Below, in pieces: positions 25,401-36,367 of a stretch of 64,000 nt of DNA. Position 1 is the first letter of the stretch, and each line of letters opens with the position of its first letter. Below the pieces are notes generated by a model. It had not been told where the DNA came from and made no database searches. It saw only the letters and a list, made by a program, of their open reading frames with translations. Location: NCBI GenBank assembly GCA_961205875.1, contig OY540815.1, positions 15,685,638 through 15,749,637 on the forward strand, read 5' to 3'. The position numbers were made by a program, and so were the translations under genes. This DNA comes from Sialis fuliginosa. Its lineage: Eukaryota; Arthropoda; Insecta; Megaloptera; Sialidae.

Positions 25401-28400
25401 TCGTAAAATAGCTGTGTGTGAGTTTTTCTGCTATTATAGCTAATCCCAATGGCATAAATACTTATAGAGATTCTCCGAAAAACCCTTATAGTTCTAAGGA
25501 TTCCGTGAGTCGACAAAGTTTGAAGACCACTGCACTAGTGTATATATGTATGTGTATTAATACCCCGTAAAATTGCAGGTTAATACGGAGAAAATGGGTG
25601 TCCCGATGTCACTACTATCAAAAATCACGTGTTGATGTGTTAGAAGGATTTTTTATTTTACAATTATTTAATAAGAACAGTTCGTTGCGGCGGAGATTGA
25701 ATCTCCGTTTTTATACTATATTAACCCCCTTTCGCCCCAAAAGATTGTCCTAACCAAGGACAGTTATGTAGACAACTACGAATTTCGTCTTTGAAAAATC
25801 TTATTATTCTTTTGAATATTGCGAGGAATCAATACTTTTGATATATTTCTTACTTTTTACATGTACAGCAAAAGTTTCAGAAGAAACTTGCTGTTTTTTT
25901 TATCGGCTACAACTACGACATATAAGGGATCAGAATCAAGTACAACAAAACTGTCGATAGCTCATAAAACCGTCGAGAGAGTGATTGTTTTTATTCGTAT
26001 GATACAAACACAAAGAAATACCGTCGCGGTCGTGTCAGACCAGGGCCGTAACTACCACCCGAGCAGTGCCCCGTGGCCTCCGAACAAAGAGGGTATTTCT
26101 TTTTATGAAATTGAATTTAAAAAAAAAATCGAGTCAAACTCATTTTGTTTCAACACGGAGAAAATTTTTCAAAAATAAAAACCGAACATATTTTGATGTA
26201 TTTTTTTGCATTTATTTTGAACATTTTGCGGGAAAAACGCTTAAAAATTGCTATCCCCTAACTTTATTACCAAAAGGATCGCTCAAAAATTAAAAAAAAA
26301 TCATAAACATTGAAAAGTAAGTGTAGATTGATTAAAAATTATCAGGATTGAAAAATTCCAGTGCGATCAAACAATTACTGAACTATTGGATTTAGAGAAA
26401 AAATTGTTCAACCAAATTTTTATAACGGGCTCCTTGATAACTTGCTGCCCCAGGGCCCCAGAGCCTCTAGTTACGACCCTGTGTCAGACCTATAATACAA
26501 CTAAACTCTCTATATGTACGATGCTTTATAAGGAAACTGGATACAGTACAATAAAAACAGTGAAACTTTACGTTTAATCTATACAATCCTTGGATAACCA
26601 AACTCATTATACTCACAAACAAAGAGAAATTGTTTATTTGTAACGGTTTTGTACCCATATTGTGAATCATACAAAGAAGAAAGTTTATATTCATTTATCG
26701 CTTAACTATCCGAAAATTATAAATTTAATGTTTTTTCGAATCGAATATGTTTATAAAGTACACATAATTTCCCCTACTTTTTTACTTGATGTAGCGATTA
26801 TTTACAGGATCCCATTAAAACACATTAGCTTTATGTACAATTTACTAAATATTATAAATAAAACGGCCAAGTGCGTGTTGGGCATGCACATGATAGGGTT
26901 CCGTAGTCATTTTCACTACGATTTATAAAAAAAGAGTAATTCCAAAATGTTTCATAAACTATTTTTGTTATTATGTTCGTTATTTTCATTATTTTCATTG
27001 AAAGTACTAATTAAAAACTACATTCTGAAATTTTGTTTTTTTTCCTGGTACATTAAAAAGCAATATATCGTGACTGAAGGGTTAAAATCAAAAAGTCATT
27101 TGACATTTTTTGTTGCATTTTAGGAGACCTATCTAAAGACACCTCACTCAATGGGGTAAGTGAAAAAAATGTCAGTACACATTTCAGTCTATGGGAGGAG
27201 GTCCAAAATATTTTTGACACTGTTCGTTATAATTTTCAGTGGAAGTACTATTAAAAGCTATATTCTGGAATTTTTTAAGAGTTTTTGAATCAATAATTTA
27301 GAAATTAGAGGGGGGGGGGTCACTCTCATAACGACTTTAAACGCAAATATATAGTGAAAGAATTTTAAGAAGGGTTAAAATCATAAGGTCTTAAATAATT
27401 TTTTGTTGCATTTTAGACCTATCTAAAGACACCCCCCCCATAAGCCCCACATCATTTCTGTTTTTGGGTTATAAATCTACGCCCGTATACCAAATTTCAT
27501 CTTTATCGGTATAAAAGGGTTCCTAGTTTTCTACGGAATCCTAATAAGTAAAACAATAGTACTATTGTAGAATTGTGAGTTTAAAAAGTTTAAATTATAT
27601 TTTTTAATAATGAATGCACAGTTTTAAACTTCAATTCAAACTTAATTTGCTCTCATAACCTTTATGCACGACAAAATCAGTGTTCTACTGACATTTAAGC
27701 AATGCTGACCTTTTCAAGAAATATTAATTTTAGTTTATAAAAAAATAAAGCATTCGATTTTTATAAAACGTAAATTAATTTAAATTTATGTTATAAAAAG
27801 TGCTGTACAGTATATAATAATATATTATATGTTTTTATTTTTCTATTATACCGCATAATACAGGTACATATAATAATATCCGTATTTAAAATTCCAGTCT
27901 TGTAAATGCAAAACATGCATGTATTATATACATATATTTTATAATGCATAATAAGTGTAGAAGAAGAAAATACAAAAAATATTCTTTCTGTAGGTACGCA
28001 GTTTACATACAAAATAATTTTTGCCTTTTATACTTTTTAGGCATATATGATACTTTGTATCAATTGTGAAAATACAACTTCTTAAAAAAAAAAACTATAT
28101 ACCTACATGGTACAAAATTTATAAATGTAGGTAAAGGAACGAATTTTGTACTTGATAACTGAGGATTTGTTACAGATCATATATTACATTTACATTACAT
28201 TTGTATGACAATTATTATAAAATGTAAAATAAACTGCAAAATTTAAAATAGTGTTTATATTCTATTGTGTTGTTCAACTTCGAGATATGCTTAAAGGATA
28301 GTCACAATGTAGCTTAAATGGATAAAAAAGATTTCAAAACGTTTCACCGTTTAGTATAAAAATTAAATTAACATGAACCCTTTACACGGAAAAAAATACT

Positions 28401-30999
28401 GTAAGAATTACAGTTTTTCCTGTCTATCCCGGATAGTATGCGAAAACATAATATTTTACTGTTTGAAACTGTACTAATATAATTTTAGACTGTAATCTAT
28501 ATACAATATACATATAATAACATGTCCTGACTGACTGATACATCATCGCCGAACCGAAACCCCTGAACCTAGAATCATGGAATGGATTTTTCGTAATTGA
28601 ACCCCAGGAGGTGTAAAAGTTTGTATGGTAAAAATATTTTTTGTAAGATTTAATTGAAACTTAAATACTATACAATACAAATAATGAAACACGTATTTTA
28701 GTATTTCCGAAAATTCCACTACTGAGGGGTTGCAAGGGGATGTTAATTAATTTAACTTAATTTAATTTTGATATATTTGTCATAACTAATATTCAATAAA
28801 ATAAGCGTGGATGGGGGGGGAGTGGGGGATTTTTGATATGATTATCTACATAGCTGCTTAAGTTGACGAGGGTAAACAGGGATGGAATTTTGAAATTTTT
28901 AATTACGATATACGATAAGTGATATTTACGATTTTGTATAATGAATAAAGAGCAAAAAAAATCATAATTCACACCCTGTCATACATGAAGGGTTGTAATT
29001 GGTTTCATTCGATCCGGTGGGTGTGGGTTTTGAGGGAAAAAACATAGGAGCTGAGATATTTATGAATTTGTATAATGAATGAAAAGCAAAACAAAAGAAA
29101 AATATCATGTATGGAGGGTTGTAATTAGTTTCATTCGATCTGGTGGGAAAAATATCACGGGGATGGGAGTTTCGAAATCCACAACAGCCTAAAATTATAT
29201 TATTACATTTTCAGACAGTAAAATATTATGTTTTCGCTTACTATCCGGGTTATACAGTAAAAACTGTAATTTTTACAGTATATTTTTTCCGTGTATAGAA
29301 TTAATAGATATAAATATAATAGATGATATAGGTACACATATGTATGTATAAGGACACTGAAATTTTTTGGAAGAAATAACAATTAAAACGTAAGTATTGC
29401 TAAAAGATATTTACATTCCTTATTTCCTATAGGTACATGTATTTAATGTGAATATAAAAAAAAATTTTGTTTAATAAACATATCAATGCATGAAAGCGAT
29501 ACAAGTTTTCATACTAGACCACAATTCAATCCTCTTATTACATATGGAAAAGAATTCCTGGATCATATCTAATACCCTTCCTTTCCCCTTGTATTCCCAC
29601 ACCCGAGTCACGGGCAGCAGACGGTCTGGCGGCGCCGGCTATATAAGGCGGTAGAGAAAACGCGACAATTCAGCGGCAAAGGCGGCGGTGACGGTGATTC
29701 CGCAGCAGAACCTACACCGGAGTTACCCCCGACCCCCTGCCCCGCCCACACTGTGTACCGCCGACGCGTCGCTCCGGGCGTCGCCGGGCGGCTGTGTGAC
29801 TCATCGGAAACACCGGAGCGGTTAGCTCTTTATGCCGGAAAACAGGGCACACAATATGGCTGTGTGTCCCCGCGGATGTCCCATTCTAATAGACGGGGTT
29901 TTTTTTTATATGAGTACTTATTTATACGTTTTTTCCAATTATTCGTTTACTTATTTTGGTATACGTAGAGCCTATGTGCATTTACATTTTTTGTTTGTTC
30001 AGAATGAAAAAAATACCATTTCATGTTCTTTTAACTATTTTTAACCCTACAAAATATAACTAAATCATTAACGTTTTTTTTAATCAAGTAAATTGGGTAC
30101 GTATTTATATATCAAATCAATTCATTGCATTTGTTTGACAGTATGATACATTAAGAAATAAAAAATGGAAATACATTTTTATAGTTGGTAACGCCCAGAA
30201 TGGTGTATACATATATGTATGTGTGTGTGAGACATATGACTCAATAAAACTAACCATGAATGATTAACATTAAAACGAATGCATTTCCCCAATTTTCTAA
30301 CCTCAGCGTGTAACATTGCACGAACAAACACCACTTGATCAAATTTCGATAAAGCAAAAAACATATTCCGCACGGCCTACAAAAATCAATATTGTTAAAA
30401 TCCAAATAATTTACATAACTTATTAGTACAACAAAAAAGCATTTTTCTCTAGATATTGATTAACGTTTGTTCCATAACCTTGGTACATAATTTTACCATA
30501 ATATGTAGGTACTGCATGTCATCATAATATACATATATTTGAATGTCATTAATTCTTTATTTATGTACATAATCATACCTCATATAACCAAGTCGATATG
30601 TTTCGGGAAACTACCTCGCTATATGAAAACTACTGCACCAACTGCGTAGTAGATATATTTTTATCGACTTTGTTATAGGTCTATTTCAGAAGCAAAAACG
30701 ACGAACTACATATTTTTATACCCAGTTTTTTTTTTATCTATATGCCGGGGTACTTAATATACATATACGTCATTTTGGCTTCTGAATGGCACGCATATAT
30801 TAAAAAAGAAACGATCATTTCGTATCCAAATTGACGAATTATATTTATATTATATTTTGATCGAAAGCGCAAAATAGAAACGATGATAGCCTCACAATCA
30901 TTTTACAACATTTTCCTGCGACTTACCTGGTGGCAAGGGGGCCCTACACGTGTGACAGAAACACTGGAGCACCGAATCACGGACTAAACCGATAAGCAT
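13483..30999 (-). CDS. stai: Stathmin, long isoform with cysteine-rich membrane-targeting N terminus
   Basis: Seven exons join in frame: 30927-30999, 22364-22441, 15569-15738, 15280-15465, 15036-15182, 13770-13910 and 13483-13569 (minus), giving 293 residues. The start MLIGLVRDSVLQCFCHTC carries Cys13, Cys15 and Cys18 beside hydrophobic residues, as in the palmitoylated heads of SCG10-type stathmins. A basic linker follows (KKVNVKPRTKQPKKVKF). The stathmin-like domain begins at TEIRCQEKTKGGVCYEVIL (about residue 51), with a proline/serine segment (PKRPNSPKDK) that is a plausible phosphorylation site. From about 90 to 285 there is a long charged coiled coil (EEKLRAAEERR, SLEANKIAAL, KIKKMLERLREH) that binds tubulin dimers. 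Stathmins sequester tubulin and promote microtubule catastrophe. The coiled coil is longer than the vertebrate stathmin core. Introns reach several kilobases and are full of transposons. Confidence 0.9.
14070..14310. repeat. Small inverted-repeat element, possible MITE
   Basis: Ends resemble inverted copies (TAGAGATGCCAATACTTAAG on the left, TACTTGTAACAGCTCTA on the right), and the inside is made of AAGTACTT-type motifs and repeated GTACATTTAAAAATA units. It lies in a stathmin intron. No clean target duplication was seen. Confidence 0.45.
14683..14720. repeat. 38-base perfect palindrome
   Basis: The sequence starting ATCATATATTAAACATA and centred on CTAG equals its own reverse complement over all 38 bases. 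It lies in a stathmin intron. A similar but shorter hairpin with the same outer motif (ATCATATATTAA) occurs at 20027-20059. Confidence 0.9.
16299..17020. mobile_element. Candidate 0.72-kb element with 16-bp terminal inverted repeats
   Basis: ATAGTACTCTGGAACT at 16299-16314 recurs inverted at 17005-17020. The inside holds a run of about 16 C at 16338, a run of G near 16880 and no transposase frame. It lies in the stathmin intron. No clear target duplication was found, so the boundaries are provisional. Confidence 0.5.
17467..17765. mobile_element. MITE, TCCGGTATTATAAA family, full copy
   Basis: The terminal inverted repeats extend inward about 55 bases: TCCGGTATTATAAAGGAGC on the left and GCTCGTTTATAATAACGGA on the right, each followed by the shared CTTGCAAGCACTTTCAAAT block. 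A second, right-truncated copy is at 53416-53590 (shared GTCAAACACTTCATGAAACT). No coding capacity. Lies in a stathmin intron. Confidence 0.7.
18443..19074 (+). pseudogene. Harbinger/PIF-type DDE transposase remnant with a surviving intron
   Basis: Two exon pieces, 18443-18503 and 18566-19074, join in frame across a 62-base GT-AG intron: PPENPVDYYNRKGFHSIILQ then GVCDHRACFIDVFVGMPGRM. The second piece continues HDARVFRNSPIF, IIGDSAYPLQ, LTPAQRLYNRKFNS, IIERAFGLLKVKFRRL and CCILHNFI, the C-terminal half of HARBI1-like DDE nucleases. The second catalytic Asp (GDSAYP) and the Glu (ERAFG) are present. The N-terminal part with the first Asp (normally in DGxHI) is missing upstream, so the protein cannot be active. 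An acidic tail ends at 19074. No terminal repeats were found. It lies antisense in a stathmin intron. Confidence 0.82.
20027..20059. repeat. Short perfect hairpin
   Basis: Arms of 14 bases (ATCATATATTAATC and its inverse) around a 5-base loop. The outer bases match the 38-base palindrome at 14683-14720, which suggests a shared origin. Confidence 0.7.
20649..20964. repeat. Foldback element made of alternating 21-bp tandem units
   Basis: The left arm is about seven alternating units of two 21-base types (CAATTTCAAATTGAGACTAAT and CAATTTCAAATTGGGAATAAT). The right arm is the inverse set. The outermost sequence is TCTATACCTTTTCAACTTC and its inverse. The whole 0.32 kb would fold into one hairpin, and both strands therefore read as near-identical open frames. 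The same unit array forms the core of the element at 37448-38200. Confidence 0.85.
21260..21660. repeat. Dispersed-repeat debris
   Basis: Contains degenerate reiterations of GTTTCGATTTATAGAG-like phrases (21300-21500), then TGTCTGTCTGTCTGTTCTGA followed by an ACCGATTTTGATGAGA phrase, which recurs in older insect repeats such as the one at 61140-61520. Family not determined. Confidence 0.4.
22884..23515. repeat. Long foldback element, arms of about 290 bp
   Basis: 22884-23175 and 23225-23515 are inverted, highly similar copies separated by about 50 bases. Matching landmarks are AAAGTATGTTTCTTGTATAG, ACAGACCTGCGGTTTGAAC, CTCGAGATATAGCCTCTCAA and TATAATGACATGTATAATA, each with its inverse. Two 62-codon frames, at 23094-23282 (plus) and 23117-23305 (minus), are mirror images of each other, which shows they are palindrome artefacts. 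It lies in a stathmin intron, so it would be transcribed within that pre-mRNA. Confidence 0.9.
23839..24015. mobile_element. hAT-like MITE with exact 8-bp target duplication
   Basis: ATGAAATG at 23831-23838 and 24016-24023 flanks a 177-base element. The left end AAGTGACTTAACTACA aligns with the inverted right end CAATGGCGTAAAACTACA. No coding capacity. A truncated relative is at about 9790-9850. Confidence 0.8.
26041..26481. mobile_element. hAT-like MITE, 441 bp, with exact 8-bp target duplication
   Basis: TGTCAGAC at 26033-26040 and 26482-26489 flanks an element with inverted ends CAGGGCCGTAACTACC and CAGGGTCGTAACTAG. A solo end of the same style (CAGGGCCGTATCTAGGG) is at about 24375. No transposase. 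It lies in the long stathmin intron. Confidence 0.85.
26860..27545. repeat. Dispersed repeat with two internal diverged units
   Basis: Starts AACGGCCAAGTGCGTGTTGG with GGGTTCCGTAG nearby and ends near a CAAATTTCATCTTTATCGG phrase. These phrases are familiar from insect interspersed repeats. Two units (about 26985-27170 and 27235-27460) share GAAGGGTTAAAATCA, TTTTTTGTTGCATTTTAG and CCTATCTAAAGACACC. Related fragments are at about 19255-19340 and 48995-49085. Class not determined. Confidence 0.5.
28383..29295. mobile_element. Non-autonomous DNA transposon with about 90-bp terminal inverted repeats
   Basis: Left end TACACGGAAAAAAATACTGT matches the inverted right end TACACGGAAAAAATATACTG. The similarity continues inward through CCGGATAGT and GAAAACATAATATTTTACTG. 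Inside are two diverged direct repeats of about 90 bases (around 28920-29025 and 29060-29150) sharing GGGTTGTAATT and TTTCATTCGATC. No transposase frame. The target duplication could not be identified, so the superfamily is open. Confidence 0.8.
29600..29890 (+). promoter_or_regulatory. GC-rich island with TATA box, putative antisense promoter
   Basis: An abrupt GC-rich island in an AT-rich intron. TATATAAG at 29640-29647 lies about 30 bases upstream of an initiator-like TTCAGC (A at 29672), the spacing of a real core promoter, and directs transcription to the plus strand, antisense to stathmin. The first ATGs downstream (29832, 29856) open only a 70-codon frame with no family resemblance. 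It may drive a non-coding transcript, or the frame may be spliced to unseen exons. Confidence 0.4.
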
Positions 31000-31450
31000 C
31001 GCGACCAAACAACAAAACTCGAGCGACCGAAAAGAAACACGTGCTTTTAGATAATATCGCGCACAACTAATGAATTACATACACATTAATCCGTACGGTA
31101 CATTTAAGTTTGAGCATATATATATACTATATAGAGAGAAAGAGTTGTTGAAAGGGTGTGTGACGCGAGTGTGTGATGTTTCGGTGCCGGGTATTATAGA
31201 GTATATGTAGATGTGTATACGGAAAGAGCTGTGTCGTATTCGTTGAGAGATGTAAGCTCTAGTCTCGATGCCGGCACACTGCGGGTGTTGGCACAAGCGG
31301 GAGTCGAACAGACGCCTCACGTTCGCCTCCTCCCGTAGCCGCCACCGATGCTTGCCGCCCCTTGTGCGCAAGGGTGGTGGCGGCGGCAACGAGACTGCCA
31401 CTCTCTCGAACGGTGGATTCACGAACGCGAAAACAGTATTGCATATCATG
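31000..31450 (-). promoter_or_regulatory. Presumed 5' leader and promoter of the stathmin long isoform
   Basis: Sequence directly upstream of the ATG at 30999 becomes GC-rich, with several open frames on both strands typical of CpG-containing leader sequence and not of protein (poly-Pro and Arg-rich). An initiation site could not be placed exactly. Confidence 0.4.
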
Positions 31451-31515
31451 TTTTTACCATTATCGAAAAAATTTAAACGTACCTACAAATATTTGTAATT
31501 TTTTCCCAAATTAAA

Positions 31516-31740
31516 TTAAAATTTAAATCCAGCCAACACTGTGTCAAGATACAAATGATAACTTCGTTCAAGACTCGGGCAAGGCTTGTCGTACCAAAGC
31601 TGGACCAGAGTTGGTTCAATCTTGGGTAAAGAATAGGTGACCCGAAGCACGGTATCTGAAGGTTGGTTTAAATTAGGATCAATATCAAAAAAGTAACACT
31701 GGCAACCCAATATTAGGCCCATCATCAAGGCTGGCATTTC
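31516..31740. other. Unassigned repeat-like segment with open frame
   Basis: A 73-codon minus-strand frame (residues such as GCQCYFFDIDPNLNQ and VTYSLPKIEPTLVQLW) could be coding by composition. The other strand, however, is built of recurring CAAG...TTGG phrases like those in insect dispersed repeats. No domain recognised, no convincing splice context. Confidence 0.25.
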
Positions 31741-32659
31741 CTACATGGAAAGGGAAGCTATATTTATGTTAAACTGTATTAATATAAGAAATAAAATGTC
31801 AAGTCCATATTCAATTCAATGGATTTGATTAGCATCGATTCTTTTTTACTTTATTTATTGCTACATGTGATGAATCCTACGAAATAATTATATTAGATAA
31901 GATACGACAAACATATAATCTATGAAAATTTTTTTTTTAGTCTTTTGATGTTAAATCTTAAGTTTTCATAAAGTATTAATAGCCACAATACTGCACAGAA
32001 AAATTATCTAATTATTGGTGAAAACCGCATTGAAATCGGCTCAGTAATTCCAGAGTCTATAAGCCTCATACAAACCAACATTAATTTTTATATATAGAGA
32101 TACAAAGTTCAAATGTCCTTTATAAAAGTTCACAACTTGTCGACAAAAGCAAATAGCACGGGGTTGCAAATGTGTATGTGGGACACAAAAAGATACATGT
32201 TGACGACGAAAGTGAAACTTGATCTTTTAAATATATTTATAAACACTATATACATTCATATTGACACTTGTATTAATAGCATTATGCGGTTGATATACTT
32301 TTATTTACATAAATACATATCAAGTTTATTTAACTTATTATATTTTCATCCGTTATATATTTGTATCAATAAAAAAAAACTATTTTCAAAATAATGATAT
32401 TTTGAAACGATAAGGTATAGGACTAAATTTGAATTCTAAATAAGACAAATAGTTTAAATCAACTAATGTAACAATTTAAATTGTATGCAAAATTTGAATT
32501 CAGACCACACAAAAATTGAATATAAAAAAAATTGTATAATTTTAACAACCAAGTCAATTTTATACCGATTTATTACACATATTAATAAAAAAAATATATT
32601 TTTCCTGAAAACGAATTATTTTTTCATAATTTAATTTTTTTTTTCGAACAGCGTCCACA

Positions 32660-33010
32660 ACCCTGACACACACACACACACACAAGCATACAAACACACA
32701 CACAGAAATCGCGGAGAATTGAATCGATACGGTCAATGATGGCGGCACACGGCAACAGCCGCTTGTTCTAGAGGGGAGCATGCAAGGAGGGATACTCCAC
32801 CAAAGGGGGCAGTGGAGACGGGGAGAACTCCGCGAAGAAGGCCTTCCGCGATGATGTGGTGGTGGTGGCGGCGCCGTGACCTTACCGCGTCGCTCTACAG
32901 AGGGCACCACTGTAGCCTTATAGCCGCCATCTTGACAAGAGTGAAAGCTGTAATGCCGCCGCGCGTTGACGTACGTATATGTACGTTATTATTAACGCAA
33001 CGCAGCCGTC
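32660..33010. promoter_or_regulatory. CA microsatellite beside a GC-rich island with YY1-like sites
   Basis: A (CA)n run at about 32664-32705 adjoins a GC-rich segment. On the minus strand AAGATGGCGGC (about 32925-32935) matches the YY1 consensus, and a second ATGGCGGC is near 32739 on the plus strand. A GTAAGG donor-like site on the minus strand near 32883 could end a non-coding first exon of stathmin. The short ATG frame at the YY1 site closes after 11 codons. Confidence 0.35.
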
Positions 33011-36000
33011 ACCGAATATAACGGGCGCACACTTGAATTTTAAAATCAGTTGACTCACAACGGGTTTTTAGGAAGATATATTGCGCTAGGCGCGCGCTGG
33101 GAGATGTTATTTTGTTTCTTTCGTAAGGATCTACTACAGGAAAACTAAAATACGCAAGGAGTTATAAAAGTTATAAAACTTGACATTATTGAATTTCAAC
33201 TTAAAAATCAACATTCATTAAAGTATAGGTACAATATAAATCTAACCGTCCTACAAGATAGTGAAAACTGCATTTCAAAACGTTCAATAGTTCCCGAGAA
33301 AAAAAAATTGGGCCATCTGTTAGTTTCTTTTTTAAGTGCGTTTTATTCAAAATAATGGTTATATATTTGAACTGTAAGCTTGTTTGTTTGTTTGTAGACA
33401 AGATGAAACTAAGTTTAGGTTTGTATCGTCTTGTCAGTATTTGAAAAGTCTCTTTCGAATTATCATATTTTCTTAAAGAAAGAAGACAACAATAGATGGG
33501 CCACCCTGTACATAAATACATCCTTTTTTTGAAGTCGGGTAACAAAAAGGACGTACTTCCTATTACAGATTGATGAAATTATTTAATTAATGTAATACCT
33601 ACTTCTAAACTGTTTTTTAATTCAAAGATATTTTAATACTAAATATTTTTTCATAATAATACTTTATTTCTCAAACGTAAATATTTATACCTATATTTTT
33701 TCTATAATGACTTATTCGATTCAATATATTTTATGAAACATAAACTACATACGGGTATATGTAATTTCGTAGATTCCATTCCACGGTATGTTACAGCCAA
33801 ATACGAACAAAATAGCATTGCCTTGATATACGTACATAGTTTTATTTTCAAATAATTTGGAATGACATATATCTGAAGAGAAATATTGAAATAAATAAAA
33901 TATTTCCAAGAGAAAATCTTTTTCATAATATGAAATTTTTTTTTTGTATAAAATGGGATTCTATACGTATTTGCAACAAAAAAAACTAAACCTTCCATTG
34001 TGTTGAATAAAGAATAAAAGGAAGATAACGAAATATTTATTTATTTATACTTTGAATTTCTTTTGTATGTATTAGTTAAGATATTTTCTAAATAAATAAA
34101 ATATACCTATTATTCTGTTGTATACTTGCGAATCTGAACAATTAGTTAATTACCTAACCAACTACTCAATAGAAACCAAAAATAAACAATACAATTGGAA
34201 ATATATGATTTCCATGTTCTATAACATTTTTATAATCTTTTTAAGAAATCAAAGTGCATTACATTGAAGGGGGTAGGTCAGGGAGACATACATTTCCATA
34301 TTATTTAACAAAAACGATTTTTTTTAATTCGAGTGTGGTTTTCAGTTTTCACCCCTTCAATGGCTGTTTCGTCTCGTATAAAAAATAAGTCTCCTTTATA
34401 TACCTCGTAACGTTTCCTTTGTTAGACGATAATAAAGGTACAAAATTTCGAATATTTCCAAAATTCCTACTACAAAAAATTCACTGATACAAACATTTTC
34501 CCCAAAAATAATTCAAATCGATATATTTTTACTGAAGTTATCGTGAACGAAAGAAAATTCTACAGATATAGACATTTTCTTTACATTTTGAAGTTAGTAC
34601 AATCAGAATATGTCATAATCTCGGACACGATTTTTCGACGGTATTACAATACTCCCATTTCCTTCGAAACATACATATAAGTAAAAAATGGTGTAGTAGG
34701 GAACATCAGCTCAACACTGTTTATTTACTTATTAATAACATATCATCTCAGACTTTAGTAATTACTGAAAAAAATTTGAACATATTATATTACACGAGCA
34801 AGCTAAAAGGTACCATAAATCTGCCCCACCCTCTTTCGTACACACACTCTGGAGCTTGCCAAATTACTAATAAACTTTATAGACCAGTACGTACCAGAGC
34901 ATTAAACCGTACATACTTCCATTAGTTGAAAAAAGTTTGTTCACTAGTGCCGCACTTAAATAATTAACAATAATTATTACTATTGGAAAACTGTTGTAGG
35001 TATATTTCCGGTTGTAAGATAACATGTTTAATTTTAACCATGCACGGGTGTATGCCATAAGGGTTCCGAAATACATACTACATGAACTGTTTGGAGCCAC
35101 GGGTGCATTTTTTAGTTAGAAAAAAATATTCTACGAATTGGGATCTACATTTTAAAACCCCACATGTCTAGATATGAAAATAAAAAAATAAAAATTCTAT
35201 ATATGACGCCCCTCCCTATTTCTCCAAAATTTGAAATGATATTGTTGACTTTAATATTTGTCGTTGTTAGTCTCACCAAAGCCTCATTTCCATTTTTTTC
35301 AGATTTTTTTTAGCCAGTAGTTACTGAGTTAGAGGGGGGGGGACAAAATAAAATACTGCTTTTAGCCCCCTGCTGGCGCTAATTTAAAGTTATAAAAAAA
35401 TTAAAAAATAGTGCCACATTCTATTAAATGGGATCTACATTTTGACACCCCGCATGCCTAGATATGAACATAAAAAATAAAATTAAAAAAATGCCGATAT
35501 AAAAAAAAATACGTACGTACATACACACACCCACAAACACATATAATCTTTCTAAAAATAGTGTAAATTAGTGTAAAAATACTATAATAACCTTGAAGCA
35601 TAAAAATATCTTGAAATTTTTATTTTCGATTTTCGGATCAATTACAATAACTTCCTGTTGGGAAGTTAAAAACTATATATTGTACATACAAAATTTTGAA
35701 GAAACACCGGAACTAAGAAGCTATATCATTTTTATCCCAAACATAAAAGCAATCCAGTAAATATAATTAAATTTCCGGATGTGTTCAAAAATAAATAAAC
35801 TACTATTCACAGATGAACAAAGGAAAAAATAAAACGAAGTAAATAAAACTGAATATACATAAATAACAAGTTTGAGTCTGGGATAGAAAGAAGAGATGTT
35901 TATAAAAAAGAAAGGGCAGATGAAGTTTTTATGTGCACAAAAAGAAATGTGTGTGGACCAGAAAACATAAAAAACATTCTCGTCGTACTAACTTTGACGT

Positions 36001-36367
36001 TTGTCTTTTTTCTTTATAAAGCCCTTTAAATAAGACTACAATAAAATGTACTTGACACAGGTGAAAATAACTGTTATTGTTATATTATGTACAAGCTGAA
36101 AGAATAACAAAATCCTGAAATCAATGTTTTGTATGTAATGCTTAAAATTGAACGAGAATTAATTAAATTATCATGAAAACTACATTTCTAATTAATTAAA
36201 TTAATAAGAATAAAATATCTACCATGGGAGCTACGAAACTTTCTTATACGTAATCGTAACAGTGAACAGTGTACGTGATTATTATTTTATTAAAACATAT
36301 TTCTGACAAACTAATAAAAGATAGAATTAAATGAATGGGACATAAACTATAGATAATATAATTATTC
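33011..36367. other. Stathmin upstream intron, repeat remnants
   Basis: No gene recognised. Two diverged direct repeats begin GGGATCTACATTTT (35140 and 35430) and each continue to TAGATATGAA. A faint third relative is at about 48835. There are several purine/pyrimidine runs and a short CA-rich tract at about 35505-35550. Confidence 0.4.

Noticed and set aside
30179-30373. Possible internal exon on the minus strand (AVRNMFFALSKFDQVVF...)
   Set aside because: There is an acceptor-like TTTGTAG and a donor-like GTTAGT, but no partner exons and no recognised domain; too weak to call.
31075-31449. 124-codon minus-strand frame with a poly-Pro run
   Set aside because: GC-rich leader/promoter sequence upstream of stathmin; open on several frames, no domain, and in the position of the 5' untranslated region.
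32560-32910. 116-codon minus-strand frame with Cys/Val repeats
   Set aside because: The Cys/Val part is a translated CA microsatellite and the rest is a GC island.
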